A stretch of DNA of 64,000 nucleotides, from contig NZ_CP026121.1 in assembly GCF_003330845.1 (NCBI RefSeq), forward strand, positions 3,143,501 to 3,207,500, in the 5' to 3' direction. Below, piece after piece: positions 1 through 7,900 of this stretch. The notes under the pieces are model-generated. The model ran no database searches, was not told the origin of the DNA, and saw only the letters and a list, made by a program, of their open reading frames with translations. Made by a program: the position numbers and the translations under genes. The first letter of the stretch is position 1; each line of letters begins with the position of its first letter. Source of the DNA: Streptomyces sp. Go-475 (lineage in GTDB: Bacteria; Actinomycetota; Actinomycetes; Streptomycetales; Streptomycetaceae).

Positions 1-538
1 GGGCCATGTCCACGACCTCCCGGTAGGGCACCTTCCAGATGTGCCGGGTCAGGCCCATGAAGGCGCAGCCGGAGATCGCGACGCCGGCCTGGGCGACGTA
101 GGCCTCCAGGGCCTGCGTGACCGAGACCGTGTACGGCGTGACCAGCGCGACCCGCCGGACGTCCAGCTCCACCAGGGCTTCCAGCAGGGCGCCGGAGGTG
201 GTGATCGCCGGGACGGCACCGGCCCGGCTCATCGCCTCGCACATCGCCCGCTCGCCCATGACGCCGCCGACGAAGCTGCCCGACGTGCAGGCGTAGGCGA
301 TGACCTCGGGGGCGATCGCGTTGAGCGTGCGGACCGCCTCGCTCAGCGTCTCGTGCTCGCTGACCAGGCGGGCGAGGTCGAGACTGACCTCGACCGGCAC
401 GTACGGCGTGCGTGTCATGTGCAGGGAGACCCCGTCCGGCACCCAGCGCCACAGTTCGCGGTCGAGTGCGAAGTCGAAGGGGGCGACGACGCCGACCCCG
501 CGCTGCGGGCTGGGCCCGCCGAGAAATGAGACGTCCAT
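1..538 (-). CDS. Maleate cis-trans isomerase / Asp-Glu racemase family enzyme, C-terminus cut off
   Basis: Read on the minus strand from the ATG at 538 this frame stays open to the window edge, giving about 179 residues of an enzyme normally near 240-250. It opens with a GVGVVAPFDFALDRELWRW segment and carries the family's first cysteine in a YACTSGSF motif around residue 78; the second catalytic cysteine is probably the one in the SGCAF segment near residue 158. The Asp/Glu racemase superfamily includes maleate isomerase, arylmalonate decarboxylase and EutA of ectoine breakdown. It is divergent from the dehydrogenase at 736, with a shared 197-base control region. Given the Ehu-type importer nearby, a role in catabolising a compatible solute or a related dicarboxylate is plausible, but the substrate is inferred. 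Confidence 0.75.
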   Translation of the reverse strand, partial: MDVSFLGGPSPQRGVGVVAPFDFALDRELWRWVPDGVSLHMTRTPYVPVEVSLDLARLVSEHETLSEAVRTLNAIAPEVIAYACTSGSFVGGVMGERAMCEAMSRAGAVPAITTSGALLEALVELDVRRVALVTPYTVSVTQALEAYVAQAGVAISGCAFMGLTRHIWKVPYREVVDMA

Positions 539-652
539 GGCAGGCACCGGCCTCACGCTGGGCAACGAGTGTGCAACGGATCGTGGGAACGCCCGTGTTG
601 ACGACGGTAGGTTCGGGTGCGAGCGTGGTCAATCCGCCCGGATCATTCCTTG

Positions 653-669
653 GTCAACACCGTGTTAAC
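653..669. promoter_or_regulatory. Inverted repeat in divergent promoter region, candidate operator
   Basis: GTCAACACCGTGTTAAC is an 8-base inverted repeat with one central base and one mismatch. It lies 67 bases before the dehydrogenase start and 115 bases before the divergent isomerase. Position and symmetry suit a repressor or activator site. The IclR-family protein at 6968 is the nearest candidate regulator, but that link is inference. Confidence 0.4.
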
Positions 670-735
670 TCGTCGTCACCGGCCGCCTCCCGAAGGCCGG
701 CCGCCCCCGCCGCACGGCTGGAGAAACGGCTGCTC

Positions 736-1683
736 ATGCCCACCCCCACCCTGCTCGTTCTGGACGCCGAACCCCTCCCCCGCCTCGGTCACCTCACCGG
801 CCGCGCCCGTGTCGAACACACCGATGCGGCGGGGCTCGCGGAGCATCTCCCGCGCGCGGATGTACTGCTGGTGTGGGACTTCACCTCGCGCGCCGTGCGG
901 GACGCCTGGCCGGGCGAGGGCCCCCGGCCGCGCTGGGTGCACACGGCGAGCGCCGGCGTGGACCACCTCATGTGTCCGGAACTCGCCGCCTCCGACACGG
1001 TGGTGACGAACGCGCGGGGCATCTTCGACCAGCCGATCGCCGAGTACGTCGCCGCGCTCGTGCTGGCGATGGCCAAGGACCTGCCGCGCACGCTGGAACT
1101 GCAGCGGGAGCGGACCTGGCGGCACCGCGAGTCGCACAAGGTCGCCGGGACCCGGGCCGTGGTGGTCGGTTCCGGACCGATCGGCCGGGCGATCGCCGGC
1201 ACGCTCGAGGCGCTGGGCGTCACGACCGCGCTCGTGGGCCGCGCCCCGCGCCCCGGCGTGCACGGCCCGGAAAACCTGGACCGGCTGCTGGCGCGCGCCG
1301 ACTGGGTGATCGCGGCCGCGCCGCTCACCGAGCAGACGCACGGCATGTTCGACGCCCGCCGCTTCGGCGTGATGCAGCCGTCCGCCCGCTTCGTGAACAT
1401 CGGCCGGGGCCAGCTCGTCGTCGAGGACGACCTCGCCGACGCCCTGACCAAGCGCTGGATCGCGGGCGCCGCGCTGGACGTCTTCGCCGACGAACCCCTG
1501 ACCCCCGACAGCCCGTTGTGGCGGCTCCCGGGCCTGATCGTGTCGCCCCACATGAGCGGCGACACGATCGGCTGGCGGGACGACCTCGGCGCGCAGTTCG
1601 TGGAACTGTACGAGCTGTGGGAGGCCGGCAAGCCGCTGGTGAACGTGGTCGACAAACAGCGTGGGTATGTACCGGGCCACTGA
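736..1683 (+). CDS. D-2-hydroxyacid dehydrogenase (NAD(P)-dependent)
   Basis: A 315-residue member of the D-isomer-specific 2-hydroxyacid dehydrogenase family, which interconverts 2-oxoacids and D-2-hydroxyacids. The ATG at 736 gives the expected N-terminus (MPTPTLLVLDAE); a longer in-frame extension upstream has no family character. The Rossmann motif VVGSGPIGRAIA lies near residue 140. The catalytic trio is visible as the Arg of NIGRGQ, the Glu of DEPLTP and the His of SPHMSG, in the usual order. It is the first gene of a rightward pair with the amidase, 17 bases apart. Reading frame and length look intact. Confidence 0.9.
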   Translation: MPTPTLLVLDAEPLPRLGHLTGRARVEHTDAAGLAEHLPRADVLLVWDFTSRAVRDAWPGEGPRPRWVHTASAGVDHLMCPELAASDTVVTNARGIFDQPIAEYVAALVLAMAKDLPRTLELQRERTWRHRESHKVAGTRAVVVGSGPIGRAIAGTLEALGVTTALVGRAPRPGVHGPENLDRLLARADWVIAAAPLTEQTHGMFDARRFGVMQPSARFVNIGRGQLVVEDDLADALTKRWIAGAALDVFADEPLTPDSPLWRLPGLIVSPHMSGDTIGWRDDLGAQFVELYELWEAGKPLVNVVDKQRGYVPGH

Positions 1684-1700
1684 CGTTCCTGGGAGGGTGG

Positions 1701-3110
1701 ATGACCGAGCTCACCGAGCTGACCGCCGTACGGCTCCTCGACGGCTACCGCGAGGGCGAGTGGAGTCCCGTGGAGGCCACGCGGGCGGCGCTGGAGCGGG
1801 CCGAGGCGATCCAGCCGGAGGTGAACGCCTTCGTCCGGCTGACCGCCGAGGACGCGCTGGCCCGGGCCCGGGAGTCGGAGGAGCGATGGCGGCGCGGTGA
1901 GCCCCGGGGGCTGCTGGACGGGGTGCCGGTCACCGTCAAGGACATCCTGCTGCTGCGCGGGGCGCCGACCCTGCGCGGGTCGAAGGCCGTGGATCCGGCC
2001 GGGCGCTGGGACGAGGACGCGCCGTCCGTGGCGCGGCTGCGGGAGCACGGGGCGGTGTTCCTCGGCAAGACGACGACGCCCGAGTACGGCTGGAAGGGCG
2101 TGACGGACTCGCCGCTCAGCGGTGTGACCCGCAACCCGTGGGACCCCACGCGCACGGCGGGCGGGTCGAGCGGGGGCAGTGCGGCGGCCGTGGCGCTCGG
2201 CGCGGGACCGCTGTCGCTGGGCACGGACGGCGGCGGCAGTGTGCGGATCCCGGCGGCGTTCTGCGGCATCTTCGCGCTGAAGCCGACCTACGGGCGCGTG
2301 CCGCTCTACCCCGCGAGCGCCTTCGGCACGCTGGCCCATGTCGGGCCGATGACGCGGGACGCGGCGGACGCGGCGCTGCTGATGGACGTCATCGGCCATC
2401 CGGACTCGCGTGACTGGTCGGCGCTCGCCCCGCCGCCCGGCGCGTACACGGAGGGCCTGGCGGGCGGGGTACGCGGGCTGCGGGTGGCGTACTCGCCGTC
2501 GCTGGGCGGGCAGGTGGCGGTGCGGCCGGCGGTCGCGACGGCGGTGCGGCGGGCGGTGGAGCGGCTGGCGGACCTCGGCGCGTACGTCACCGAGACCGAC
2601 CCGGACCTCACCGACCCGGTGGAGGCCTTCCACACCCTGTGGTTCAGCGGGGCGGCCCGGGTGACGCAGCACCTGGGACCGAAGCAGCGCGAAGTGCTGG
2701 ACCCGGGCCTGCGCGAGATCTGCACACAGGGTGCCCGCTACTCGGCGCTGGAGTATCTGGCCGCGGTGGACGTCCGGATGGACCTGGGCCGCCGGATGGG
2801 CCGCTTCCACGACACCTACGACCTGCTCGTCACGCCGACCCTGCCCATCACGGCGTTCGAGGCGGGCACCGAGGTGCCGAAAGGATCCGGCCACCGGCGC
2901 TGGACGGGCTGGACGCCGTTCACCTACCCGTTCAACATGACGCAGCAGCCCGCCGCGAGCGTGCCCGTCGGCGCGGACGCCGACGGACTGCCGGTCGGGC
3001 TGCAGCTCGTGGCCGCCCGGCACCGGGACGACCTGGTGCTGCGGGCGGCGCACGCGCTGTACGAGGCGGGGGTGGCGACGGCCGGGCGGCCTACGCCCGC
3101 CGGAAGCTGA
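1701..3110 (+). CDS. Amidase (amidase-signature family)
   Basis: A 469-residue cytosolic hydrolase of carboxamide bonds. The Ser-cisSer-Lys triad of the amidase-signature family can be placed at Lys80 (VTVKDI), Ser156 (GGSSGGS) and Ser180 (GTDGGGS). The start at 1701 is preceded by GGGAGGGTGG. It follows the dehydrogenase in one transcription unit, and its last 20 bases overlap the tail of the convergent DUF3830 gene. Its specificity cannot be read from the sequence. Context suggests it hydrolyses an amide intermediate of whatever the neighbouring ABC transporter imports, for example an N-acetylated or ring-opened ectoine-like compound; that is inference. Confidence 0.9.
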   Translation: MTELTELTAVRLLDGYREGEWSPVEATRAALERAEAIQPEVNAFVRLTAEDALARARESEERWRRGEPRGLLDGVPVTVKDILLLRGAPTLRGSKAVDPAGRWDEDAPSVARLREHGAVFLGKTTTPEYGWKGVTDSPLSGVTRNPWDPTRTAGGSSGGSAAAVALGAGPLSLGTDGGGSVRIPAAFCGIFALKPTYGRVPLYPASAFGTLAHVGPMTRDAADAALLMDVIGHPDSRDWSALAPPPGAYTEGLAGGVRGLRVAYSPSLGGQVAVRPAVATAVRRAVERLADLGAYVTETDPDLTDPVEAFHTLWFSGAARVTQHLGPKQREVLDPGLREICTQGARYSALEYLAAVDVRMDLGRRMGRFHDTYDLLVTPTLPITAFEAGTEVPKGSGHRRWTGWTPFTYPFNMTQQPAASVPVGADADGLPVGLQLVAARHRDDLVLRAAHALYEAGVATAGRPTPAGS

Positions 3111-3585
3111 GCGTCTCCCCCGCCGCTCCCGACCGCCACAGGTCGTTGCAGGCCTCGGCCATGGCGTCGAGGCCTTCGACGACCTGGCCCCAGACGATGC
3201 CGGGGACCCAGCCGACGTCGCCGTTCAGCAGCAGGTTGTTGCGCTCGTAGAACAGGGCCAGGTCGACGAGCGTGGTCCCGGCGCGGACCTCGCGGTCGTA
3301 GCCGTAGGACTTGGTCCCCAACTCCGCACCGGCGAAGGTGAAATAGCACAGATCGCCCGGAATGGGAGTGACGGTCGGGTTTTCCAGGGGTGGTTCGGTT
3401 GCGGCGAAGGGCGGGAAAAGGGCGTAGATCTCGTTGCGTGCGTACTTCGCGTGGTAGACGTCGCCGGCCAGCGGAAGGGAATCCCAGACGGCCGCGCAGG
3501 TGATCGGCGCGCGGTCGTCCAGCAGCCTGGCCCGGCAGGTCACGTCGCGCTTGACCAGCGAGACTTCGATGTAACGATCAGCCAT
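3091..3585 (-). CDS. DUF3830 family protein
   Basis: A 164-residue protein beginning MADRYIEVSL, with conserved-looking segments YHAKYARNEIYALFPPF, IPGDLCYF and ERNNLLLNGDVGWVPG. I recognise this as DUF3830, a small family thought to have a cyclophilin-like barrel and often found beside Ehu-type transporters and amidases. An ATG nine bases upstream (3594) is better spaced from a GGGGGG run and would add three residues; either could be used. It is divergent from ehuB across about 107 bases and convergent with the amidase, overlapping it by 20 bases. No catalytic residues can be named with confidence. Confidence 0.75.
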   Translation of the reverse strand: MADRYIEVSLVKRDVTCRARLLDDRAPITCAAVWDSLPLAGDVYHAKYARNEIYALFPPFAATEPPLENPTVTPIPGDLCYFTFAGAELGTKSYGYDREVRAGTTLVDLALFYERNNLLLNGDVGWVPGIVWGQVVEGLDAMAEACNDLWRSGAAGETLSFRRA

Positions 3586-3692
3586 GCCCTCCATGGGAGT
3601 GCCCCCCGGCCCCGCGGTCAAGGGCGCACCGGGGACGTGCGGGGCTTGAAAAGATCGGCATAACTCGCATGCGGTCGGGTAGCCGCGCGCCC

Positions 3693-4622
3693 ATGGCTCC
3701 ACCACGCAGAAGCCCATCGAGAAAACCCGAACCCCTACTCCGGGCCATATCCGGGCCCACCCGCCGGTCGCTGCTCGCGGGGGTCGCGGCGCTCGGCGCA
3801 GTGGGCGCCGCCGGATGCAGCCGGGTCGCCACCGCCTCGGACGTCAAGGGCGGCGACCTCCTCGGCCGGCTCCGGGCGGCGGGCGTCGTCCGCCTCGGCA
3901 TCGCCGGTGAGATCCCGTTCGGCTTCATCGACAAGAACGGCGAGCTGACCGGCGAGGCGCCGGAACTCGCCAAGGTGATCTTCAAGCGTCTCGGCGTCGA
4001 CCGGGTGCAGCCCGTGCCGACCGAGTTCGGCTCGCTCATCCCGGGCCTGAACTCCCAGCAGTTCGACGTCGTGGCCGCCGGGATGTACGTCAACCCCGAG
4101 CGCTGCGAGCAGGTCATCTTCGCCGACCCCGACTACCAGATGCTCGACGCGTTCATCGTCCGCAAGGGCAACCCGAAGGGGCTGCGCAGCTACCAGGACG
4201 TCGTCGAGAAGAAGGCGAAGTTCGCCACCGGGACCGGGTACGCCGAGATCCAGTACGCCGTCGAGGCGGGGTACAAGGAGAGCGACATCCTCATCGTCCC
4301 GGACCAGGTCGCCGGGCTGAACGCGGTCGAGGCGGGACGCGTGGACGTGTTCGCCGGCACGGCGCTCACCGTGCGCGAGGTGGTGAAGAAGTCCGCCAAG
4401 GCGGAGGCCACCGAGCCGTTCAAGCCGATCGTGGACGGCAAACCGCACGTCGACGGAGGCGCCTTCGCGTTCCGGCCGACCGAGACGAACCTGCGGGACG
4501 CCTTCAACGTGGAGCTGCGCAAGCTCAAGAAGAGCGGCGAACTCCTCCGCATCCTCAAGCCGTTCGGTTTCACCGAGGCCGAGATGACGGATCTGACCGC
4601 GAAGGAGCTGTGCGGCGGATGA
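3693..4622 (+). CDS. ehuB: ABC transporter substrate-binding lipoprotein, EhuB type
   Basis: A 309-residue periplasmic-type binding protein anchored outside the membrane. The N-terminus has a twin-arginine segment (TRRSLLAG) followed by a lipobox ending AAGC, so Cys42 should carry lipid. The mature part reads as a family 3 amino-acid/ectoine binding protein (VRLGIAGEIPFGFIDKNGEL). An alternative ATG at 3669 adds eight residues; neither start has a convincing ribosome site. It opens the four-gene operon ehuBCDA, and its stop overlaps the ehuC start in an ATGA. The family imports ectoine and hydroxyectoine; the exact ligand here is inferred from family resemblance. Confidence 0.85.
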   Translation: MAPPRRSPSRKPEPLLRAISGPTRRSLLAGVAALGAVGAAGCSRVATASDVKGGDLLGRLRAAGVVRLGIAGEIPFGFIDKNGELTGEAPELAKVIFKRLGVDRVQPVPTEFGSLIPGLNSQQFDVVAAGMYVNPERCEQVIFADPDYQMLDAFIVRKGNPKGLRSYQDVVEKKAKFATGTGYAEIQYAVEAGYKESDILIVPDQVAGLNAVEAGRVDVFAGTALTVREVVKKSAKAEATEPFKPIVDGKPHVDGGAFAFRPTETNLRDAFNVELRKLKKSGELLRILKPFGFTEAEMTDLTAKELCGG

Positions 4623-5332
4623 CCTCGGGACTCTGGGAACTGGTGCTCAAGGGCGTCTGGGTCACGATCCAGCTGCTCGTCTGCAGCGCGCTGCTGGCCG
4701 CGGCGGTGTCCTTCGTCGTCGGCGTCGCGCGCACCCACCGGCTGTGGATCGTCCGCTTCCTCGCGGGCTTCTACACCGAGGTGTTCCGCGGGACCTCGGC
4801 GCTGGTGATGATCTTCTGGGTGTTCTTCGTGCTGCCCCCGGCCTTCGGCTGGCAGCTGGTGCCGCTGTGGGCGGGCACGCTGGCGCTCGGCCTGACCTAC
4901 GGGGCGTACGGCTCCGAGATCGTGCGCGGCGCGCTGAACGCGGTCGACCCGGCGCAGAAGGAGGGCGGGATCGCGCTCAGCTTCACGCCCTGGCAGCGGA
5001 TGAAGCTGATCCTGCTGCCGCAGGCCGTGCCGGAGATGATCCCGCCGTTCTCCAACCTGCTGATCGAACTGCTCAAGGGCACCGCCCTGGTGTCGATCAT
5101 GGGCATGGGCGACCTGGCGTTCAGCGGCAACCTGGTGCGCCTGGCGCTCCAGGAGAGCGCGGAGATCTACACCTACATCCTGCTCATCTACTTCGTGATC
5201 GCCTTCCTGCTCACGCGGGTCATGCGCGGTCTGGAGAAGAAGCTCAAGGCGGGGGTCGGAAGGACACCGGAGCGCAGCCCCGACCTTGAGCTGAAGCGCC
5301 CCGAGACGACCAACGTGGGGGGTGCCGTCTGA
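4619..5332 (+). CDS. ehuC: ABC transporter permease, EhuC type
   Basis: A 237-residue inner-membrane permease of the polar amino acid (HisMQ) class, with several hydrophobic segments and the cytoplasmic EAA-like loop around NAVDPAQKEGGIALSF that docks onto the ATPase. The ATG at 4619 overlaps the ehuB stop by four bases; a GTG at 4610 is also in frame but would lie inside ehuB. The last roughly 30 residues after the final membrane span are charged and probably disordered. It should form a heterodimer with EhuD. Confidence 0.87.
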   Translation: MTSGLWELVLKGVWVTIQLLVCSALLAAAVSFVVGVARTHRLWIVRFLAGFYTEVFRGTSALVMIFWVFFVLPPAFGWQLVPLWAGTLALGLTYGAYGSEIVRGALNAVDPAQKEGGIALSFTPWQRMKLILLPQAVPEMIPPFSNLLIELLKGTALVSIMGMGDLAFSGNLVRLALQESAEIYTYILLIYFVIAFLLTRVMRGLEKKLKAGVGRTPERSPDLELKRPETTNVGGAV

Positions 5333-5982
5333 TGAACTGGGACTGGAGCGCGGTCTCCGACTTCATGCCGGACTTCTGGGAGGGCCTTCAGGTCACCCTG
5401 CAGATCCTGGTGATCGGCTCGCTGATCTCCTTCGTGCTGGGCCTGGTGTGGGCGCTGCTGATGCGGGTGCCGACGCGCTGGGTGACCTGGCCGGTCGGGG
5501 CGGTCACGGAGTTCGTCCGCAACACCCCGCTGCTGGTGCAGCTGTTCTTCCTCTTCTACGTGCTGCCCGAGTGGGGCCTGACGTTCTCGGCGCTGGCCAC
5601 CGGCGTCTTCGCGATCGGGCTGCACTACTCGACGTACACCATGCAGGTCTACCGGGCCGGTATCGAGGCCGTGCCGGTCGGCCAGTGGGAGGCGGCGACG
5701 GCGCTGAACCTGCCGCTGCGCCGGACGTGGACCGCGGTGATCCTGCCGCAGGCGGTGCGCCGGGTGGTGCCCGCGCTCGGCAACTACGTCATCGCGATGC
5801 TCAAGGACACGCCGATGCTGATGGCGATCACCGTCCTGGAGATGCTCGGCCACGCGCGCCTGTTCTCGCAGGAGCACTTCCAGTTCACCGAGCCGCTGAC
5901 GGTGATCGGAGTGGCCTTCATCGTCATTTCCTACCTGGCCTCCCTTGCCCTGCGAGCCCTGGAGCGACGCCTTGTCCACTGA
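5332..5982 (+). CDS. ehuD: ABC transporter permease, EhuD type
   Basis: The second permease, 216 residues, with the HisMQ hallmark EFVRNTPLLVQLFF and an EAA loop (PVGQWEAATALNLPL). Its ATG overlaps the ehuC stop by one base (TGATG), so translation is coupled. The gene ends 11 bases inside ehuA. Length and topology fit a complete permease. Confidence 0.87.
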   Translation: MNWDWSAVSDFMPDFWEGLQVTLQILVIGSLISFVLGLVWALLMRVPTRWVTWPVGAVTEFVRNTPLLVQLFFLFYVLPEWGLTFSALATGVFAIGLHYSTYTMQVYRAGIEAVPVGQWEAATALNLPLRRTWTAVILPQAVRRVVPALGNYVIAMLKDTPMLMAITVLEMLGHARLFSQEHFQFTEPLTVIGVAFIVISYLASLALRALERRLVH

Positions 5983-6769
5983 CACCGTTCCCACCCCCGA
6001 GACGAACCCCGAGAAGAACCCGGCCAGGAGCAGCGGCGAGCTGATCCGGCTGGAGCAGGTCACCAAGCGGTTCGGCGACCACACGGTCCTGGACCACCTG
6101 GACTTCTCCGTGGACGCCGGCAAGCACGTCACGCTGATCGGGCCGTCCGGATCGGGCAAGACCACGATCCTCCGCCTGCTGATGACGCTGCTCAAGCCCG
6201 ACGAGGGCACGATCACCGTGGACGGCGAGCGGCTGTTCCCGGCTCCCGAGAAGCAGGTGCGCGAGGTCCGCAAGAAGATCGGGATGGTGTTCCAGCAGTT
6301 CAACCTGTTCCCGAACATGACGGTCCTGCGCAACATCACCGAGGCGCCGGTCACGGTCCTCGGCCTGTCCAAGGACGCCGCCGAGGAGCGGGCCCGCGAG
6401 CTGCTGGAGCTGGTCGGGCTGACCGACCACCTCGACAAGCACCCGGCGCAGCTGTCCGGCGGCCAGCAGCAGCGGGTGGCGATCGCCCGGGCGCTGGCGA
6501 TGCGGCCGCAGGTGCTGCTGCTGGACGAGGTGACGTCCGCGCTCGACCCGGAGCTGGTCGCGGGGGTGCTCGACGTCCTCAGGGACATCGCCCGCTCCAC
6601 CGACATCACCATGCTCTGCGTGACCCACGAGATGAACTTCGCCCGGGACATCTCCGATCAGGTACTGATGTTCGACTCGGGCCGGATCATCGAGGCGGGT
6701 CCGCCGGAGAAGATCTTCAGCGAGCCGGAGAAGGACCGGACGCGGGAGTTTCTCAGCGCAGTGCTGTGA
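5972..6769 (+). CDS. ehuA: ABC transporter ATP-binding protein, EhuA type
   Basis: A 265-residue ATPase that powers EhuBCD. It shows Walker A GPSGSGKT (residues 57-64), a Q-loop in GMVFQQFNLFPN, the ABC signature LSGGQQQR, Walker B VLLLDE and the switch histidine in CVTHEM. I chose the TTG at 5972 because GGAG lies about 7 bases upstream and the protein then starts MSTDTVPTPE; an upstream in-frame start at 5945 would lie deeper in ehuD. The 11-base overlap implies tight coupling. An acidic, proline-rich N-terminal tail of about 20 residues precedes the domain. Confidence 0.88.
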   Translation: MSTDTVPTPETNPEKNPARSSGELIRLEQVTKRFGDHTVLDHLDFSVDAGKHVTLIGPSGSGKTTILRLLMTLLKPDEGTITVDGERLFPAPEKQVREVRKKIGMVFQQFNLFPNMTVLRNITEAPVTVLGLSKDAAEERARELLELVGLTDHLDKHPAQLSGGQQQRVAIARALAMRPQVLLLDEVTSALDPELVAGVLDVLRDIARSTDITMLCVTHEMNFARDISDQVLMFDSGRIIEAGPPEKIFSEPEKDRTREFLSAVL

Positions 6770-6806
6770 CTACGGGCCGTGACCAGGCGGAACGCGCCAC
6801 CGCCGA

Positions 6807-6851
6807 ACCGGGGCATGCTCCTGGCATATGCCAGCGGGTCAATGCCCCGGT
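6807..6851. promoter_or_regulatory. Nested palindrome between ehuA and the IclR gene
   Basis: An inner perfect 14-base palindrome, CTGGCATATGCCAG (6821-6834), is enclosed by a perfect 10-base inverted repeat, ACCGGGGCAT (6807-6816) and ATGCCCCGGT (6842-6851). It starts 38 bases after the ehuA stop and lies 116 bases before the IclR start. It could be the ehu terminator, although no T-run follows, or an operator for the IclR-family protein. The inner palindrome looks more like a protein-binding site. Confidence 0.5.
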
Positions 6852-6967
6852 CCGGGCGCCCGGGAATCTTGTCAACCCCCGCTCCCCGCGGGCCCTTTGC
6901 CGGTTAACCTGAGAAAGGTTCACTGACCGGATTACGGCCCTAACAGCAAGCGCAGGGGGAGACCACC

Positions 6968-7729
6968 GTGGCGCTGAAGCACGAGCCGCCGACCACCCCG
7001 TACCACTCCGCCCAGGAAGCCCTGCGCGTCCTGGAGACGGTGGCGCGAAACAGTTCGGGCGTCACCGACACCGAACTCGCCCGGCGCACCGGCATCGGCC
7101 AGGAGCGACTGACCACGCTCCTGCGCATGCTGCGCCGCGAAGGCTACGTCGAGCAGATCACCGACGGCGCCTACGTCGCGGGCGAGACCCTGGCCCGCCT
7201 CGGCTCCGCCCACCACCGCGAGCAGGCCCTGAGCGACAAGCTCCAGCACACCCTCGACCGGCTGCGCGACTCGGTCGGCGCCGCCGTCTACATGAGCCGG
7301 TACGTCGACGGCGAGATCAGCGTCACCCAGTACGCCGACAGCCCGGCCACCCCCAAGGTCAACGAGTGGGTCGACTTCCGCTCCTCGGCCCACGCCACGG
7401 CCATCGGCAAGAGCCTGCTCACGCAGCTCGACCACGCCGGCCGCCGGGACCACCTCGCCCGGCACAAGATGGCCCGCCTCACCTCGCGCACGATCACCAG
7501 CGACCGGCTGCTGCTCTCCCGGCTGGAGGCCCAGCCGCCCACCGTGCCCGTCCTGGACCTCCAGGAGTACGCGGTCGGCACGGTCTGCGCGGCCGTCCCC
7601 ATCACGGCCGGCTCCACCGTCGGCTGCCTCGCCCTGTCCCTCCCGGTCGAGCACGCCCACCGCCTGCGCCAGGCCGCCGACACCCTCAACCGCAACGCGG
7701 CACCGGTCCTGCTGTCCATGGCGATCTAG
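6968..7729 (+). CDS. IclR-family transcriptional regulator
   Basis: A 253-residue regulator with an N-terminal winged helix (residues about 12-75, TDTELARRTGIGQERLTTLLRML cut at its recognition helix) and a C-terminal IclR effector domain (about 85-250, including FRSSAHATAIGKSLL). The GTG at 6968 has GGGGGAG nine bases upstream. IclR proteins usually control adjacent catabolic genes; here the likely targets are the ehu operon and the divergent isomerase/dehydrogenase units. The palindrome at 6821-6834 is a candidate site for self-control. Confidence 0.85.
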   Translation: MALKHEPPTTPYHSAQEALRVLETVARNSSGVTDTELARRTGIGQERLTTLLRMLRREGYVEQITDGAYVAGETLARLGSAHHREQALSDKLQHTLDRLRDSVGAAVYMSRYVDGEISVTQYADSPATPKVNEWVDFRSSAHATAIGKSLLTQLDHAGRRDHLARHKMARLTSRTITSDRLLLSRLEAQPPTVPVLDLQEYAVGTVCAAVPITAGSTVGCLALSLPVEHAHRLRQAADTLNRNAAPVLLSMAI

Positions 7730-7745
7730 GGCCGCGCCGAGTGGT

Positions 7746-7774
7746 TCGGAGCACCCCTCGGGACCAGGTACTAT
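7746..7774 (+). promoter_or_regulatory. Promoter of first tRNA-Lys
   Basis: A TCGGAG -35-like element and a TACTAT -10 are spaced 17 bases apart, about 52 bases before the tRNA. The second tRNA-Lys has the same layout, with the shared flanking words GTGGTT and GGAGCACCCC, which supports functional conservation. Confidence 0.5.
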
Positions 7775-7826
7775 TTTCTCCGTCGCCCGCCGCGGAGACG
7801 AAATTCCAGCGGTCGGCGGGAGTCAT

Positions 7827-7900
7827 GCGCCGCTAGCTCAGTTGGTTAGAGCAGCTGACTCTTAATCAGCGGGTCCGGGGTTCGAGTCCCTGGCGGCGCA
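7827..7900 (+). tRNA. tRNA-Lys (anticodon CTT)
   Basis: A 74-base cloverleaf: acceptor stem GCGCCGC paired with GCGGCGC, discriminator A, D-loop with AGTTGGTTAGA, anticodon stem GCTGA/TCAGC around loop CTCTTAA (anticodon CTT), and the T-arm GGTTCGAGTCC. CCA is not encoded, as usual in Streptomyces. It is identical in sequence to the copy at 13705-13778. Confidence 0.97.

Noticed and set aside
789..3053. 754-codon minus-strand open frame
   Set aside because: Covers the amidase and dehydrogenase on the opposite strand and has no family motif.
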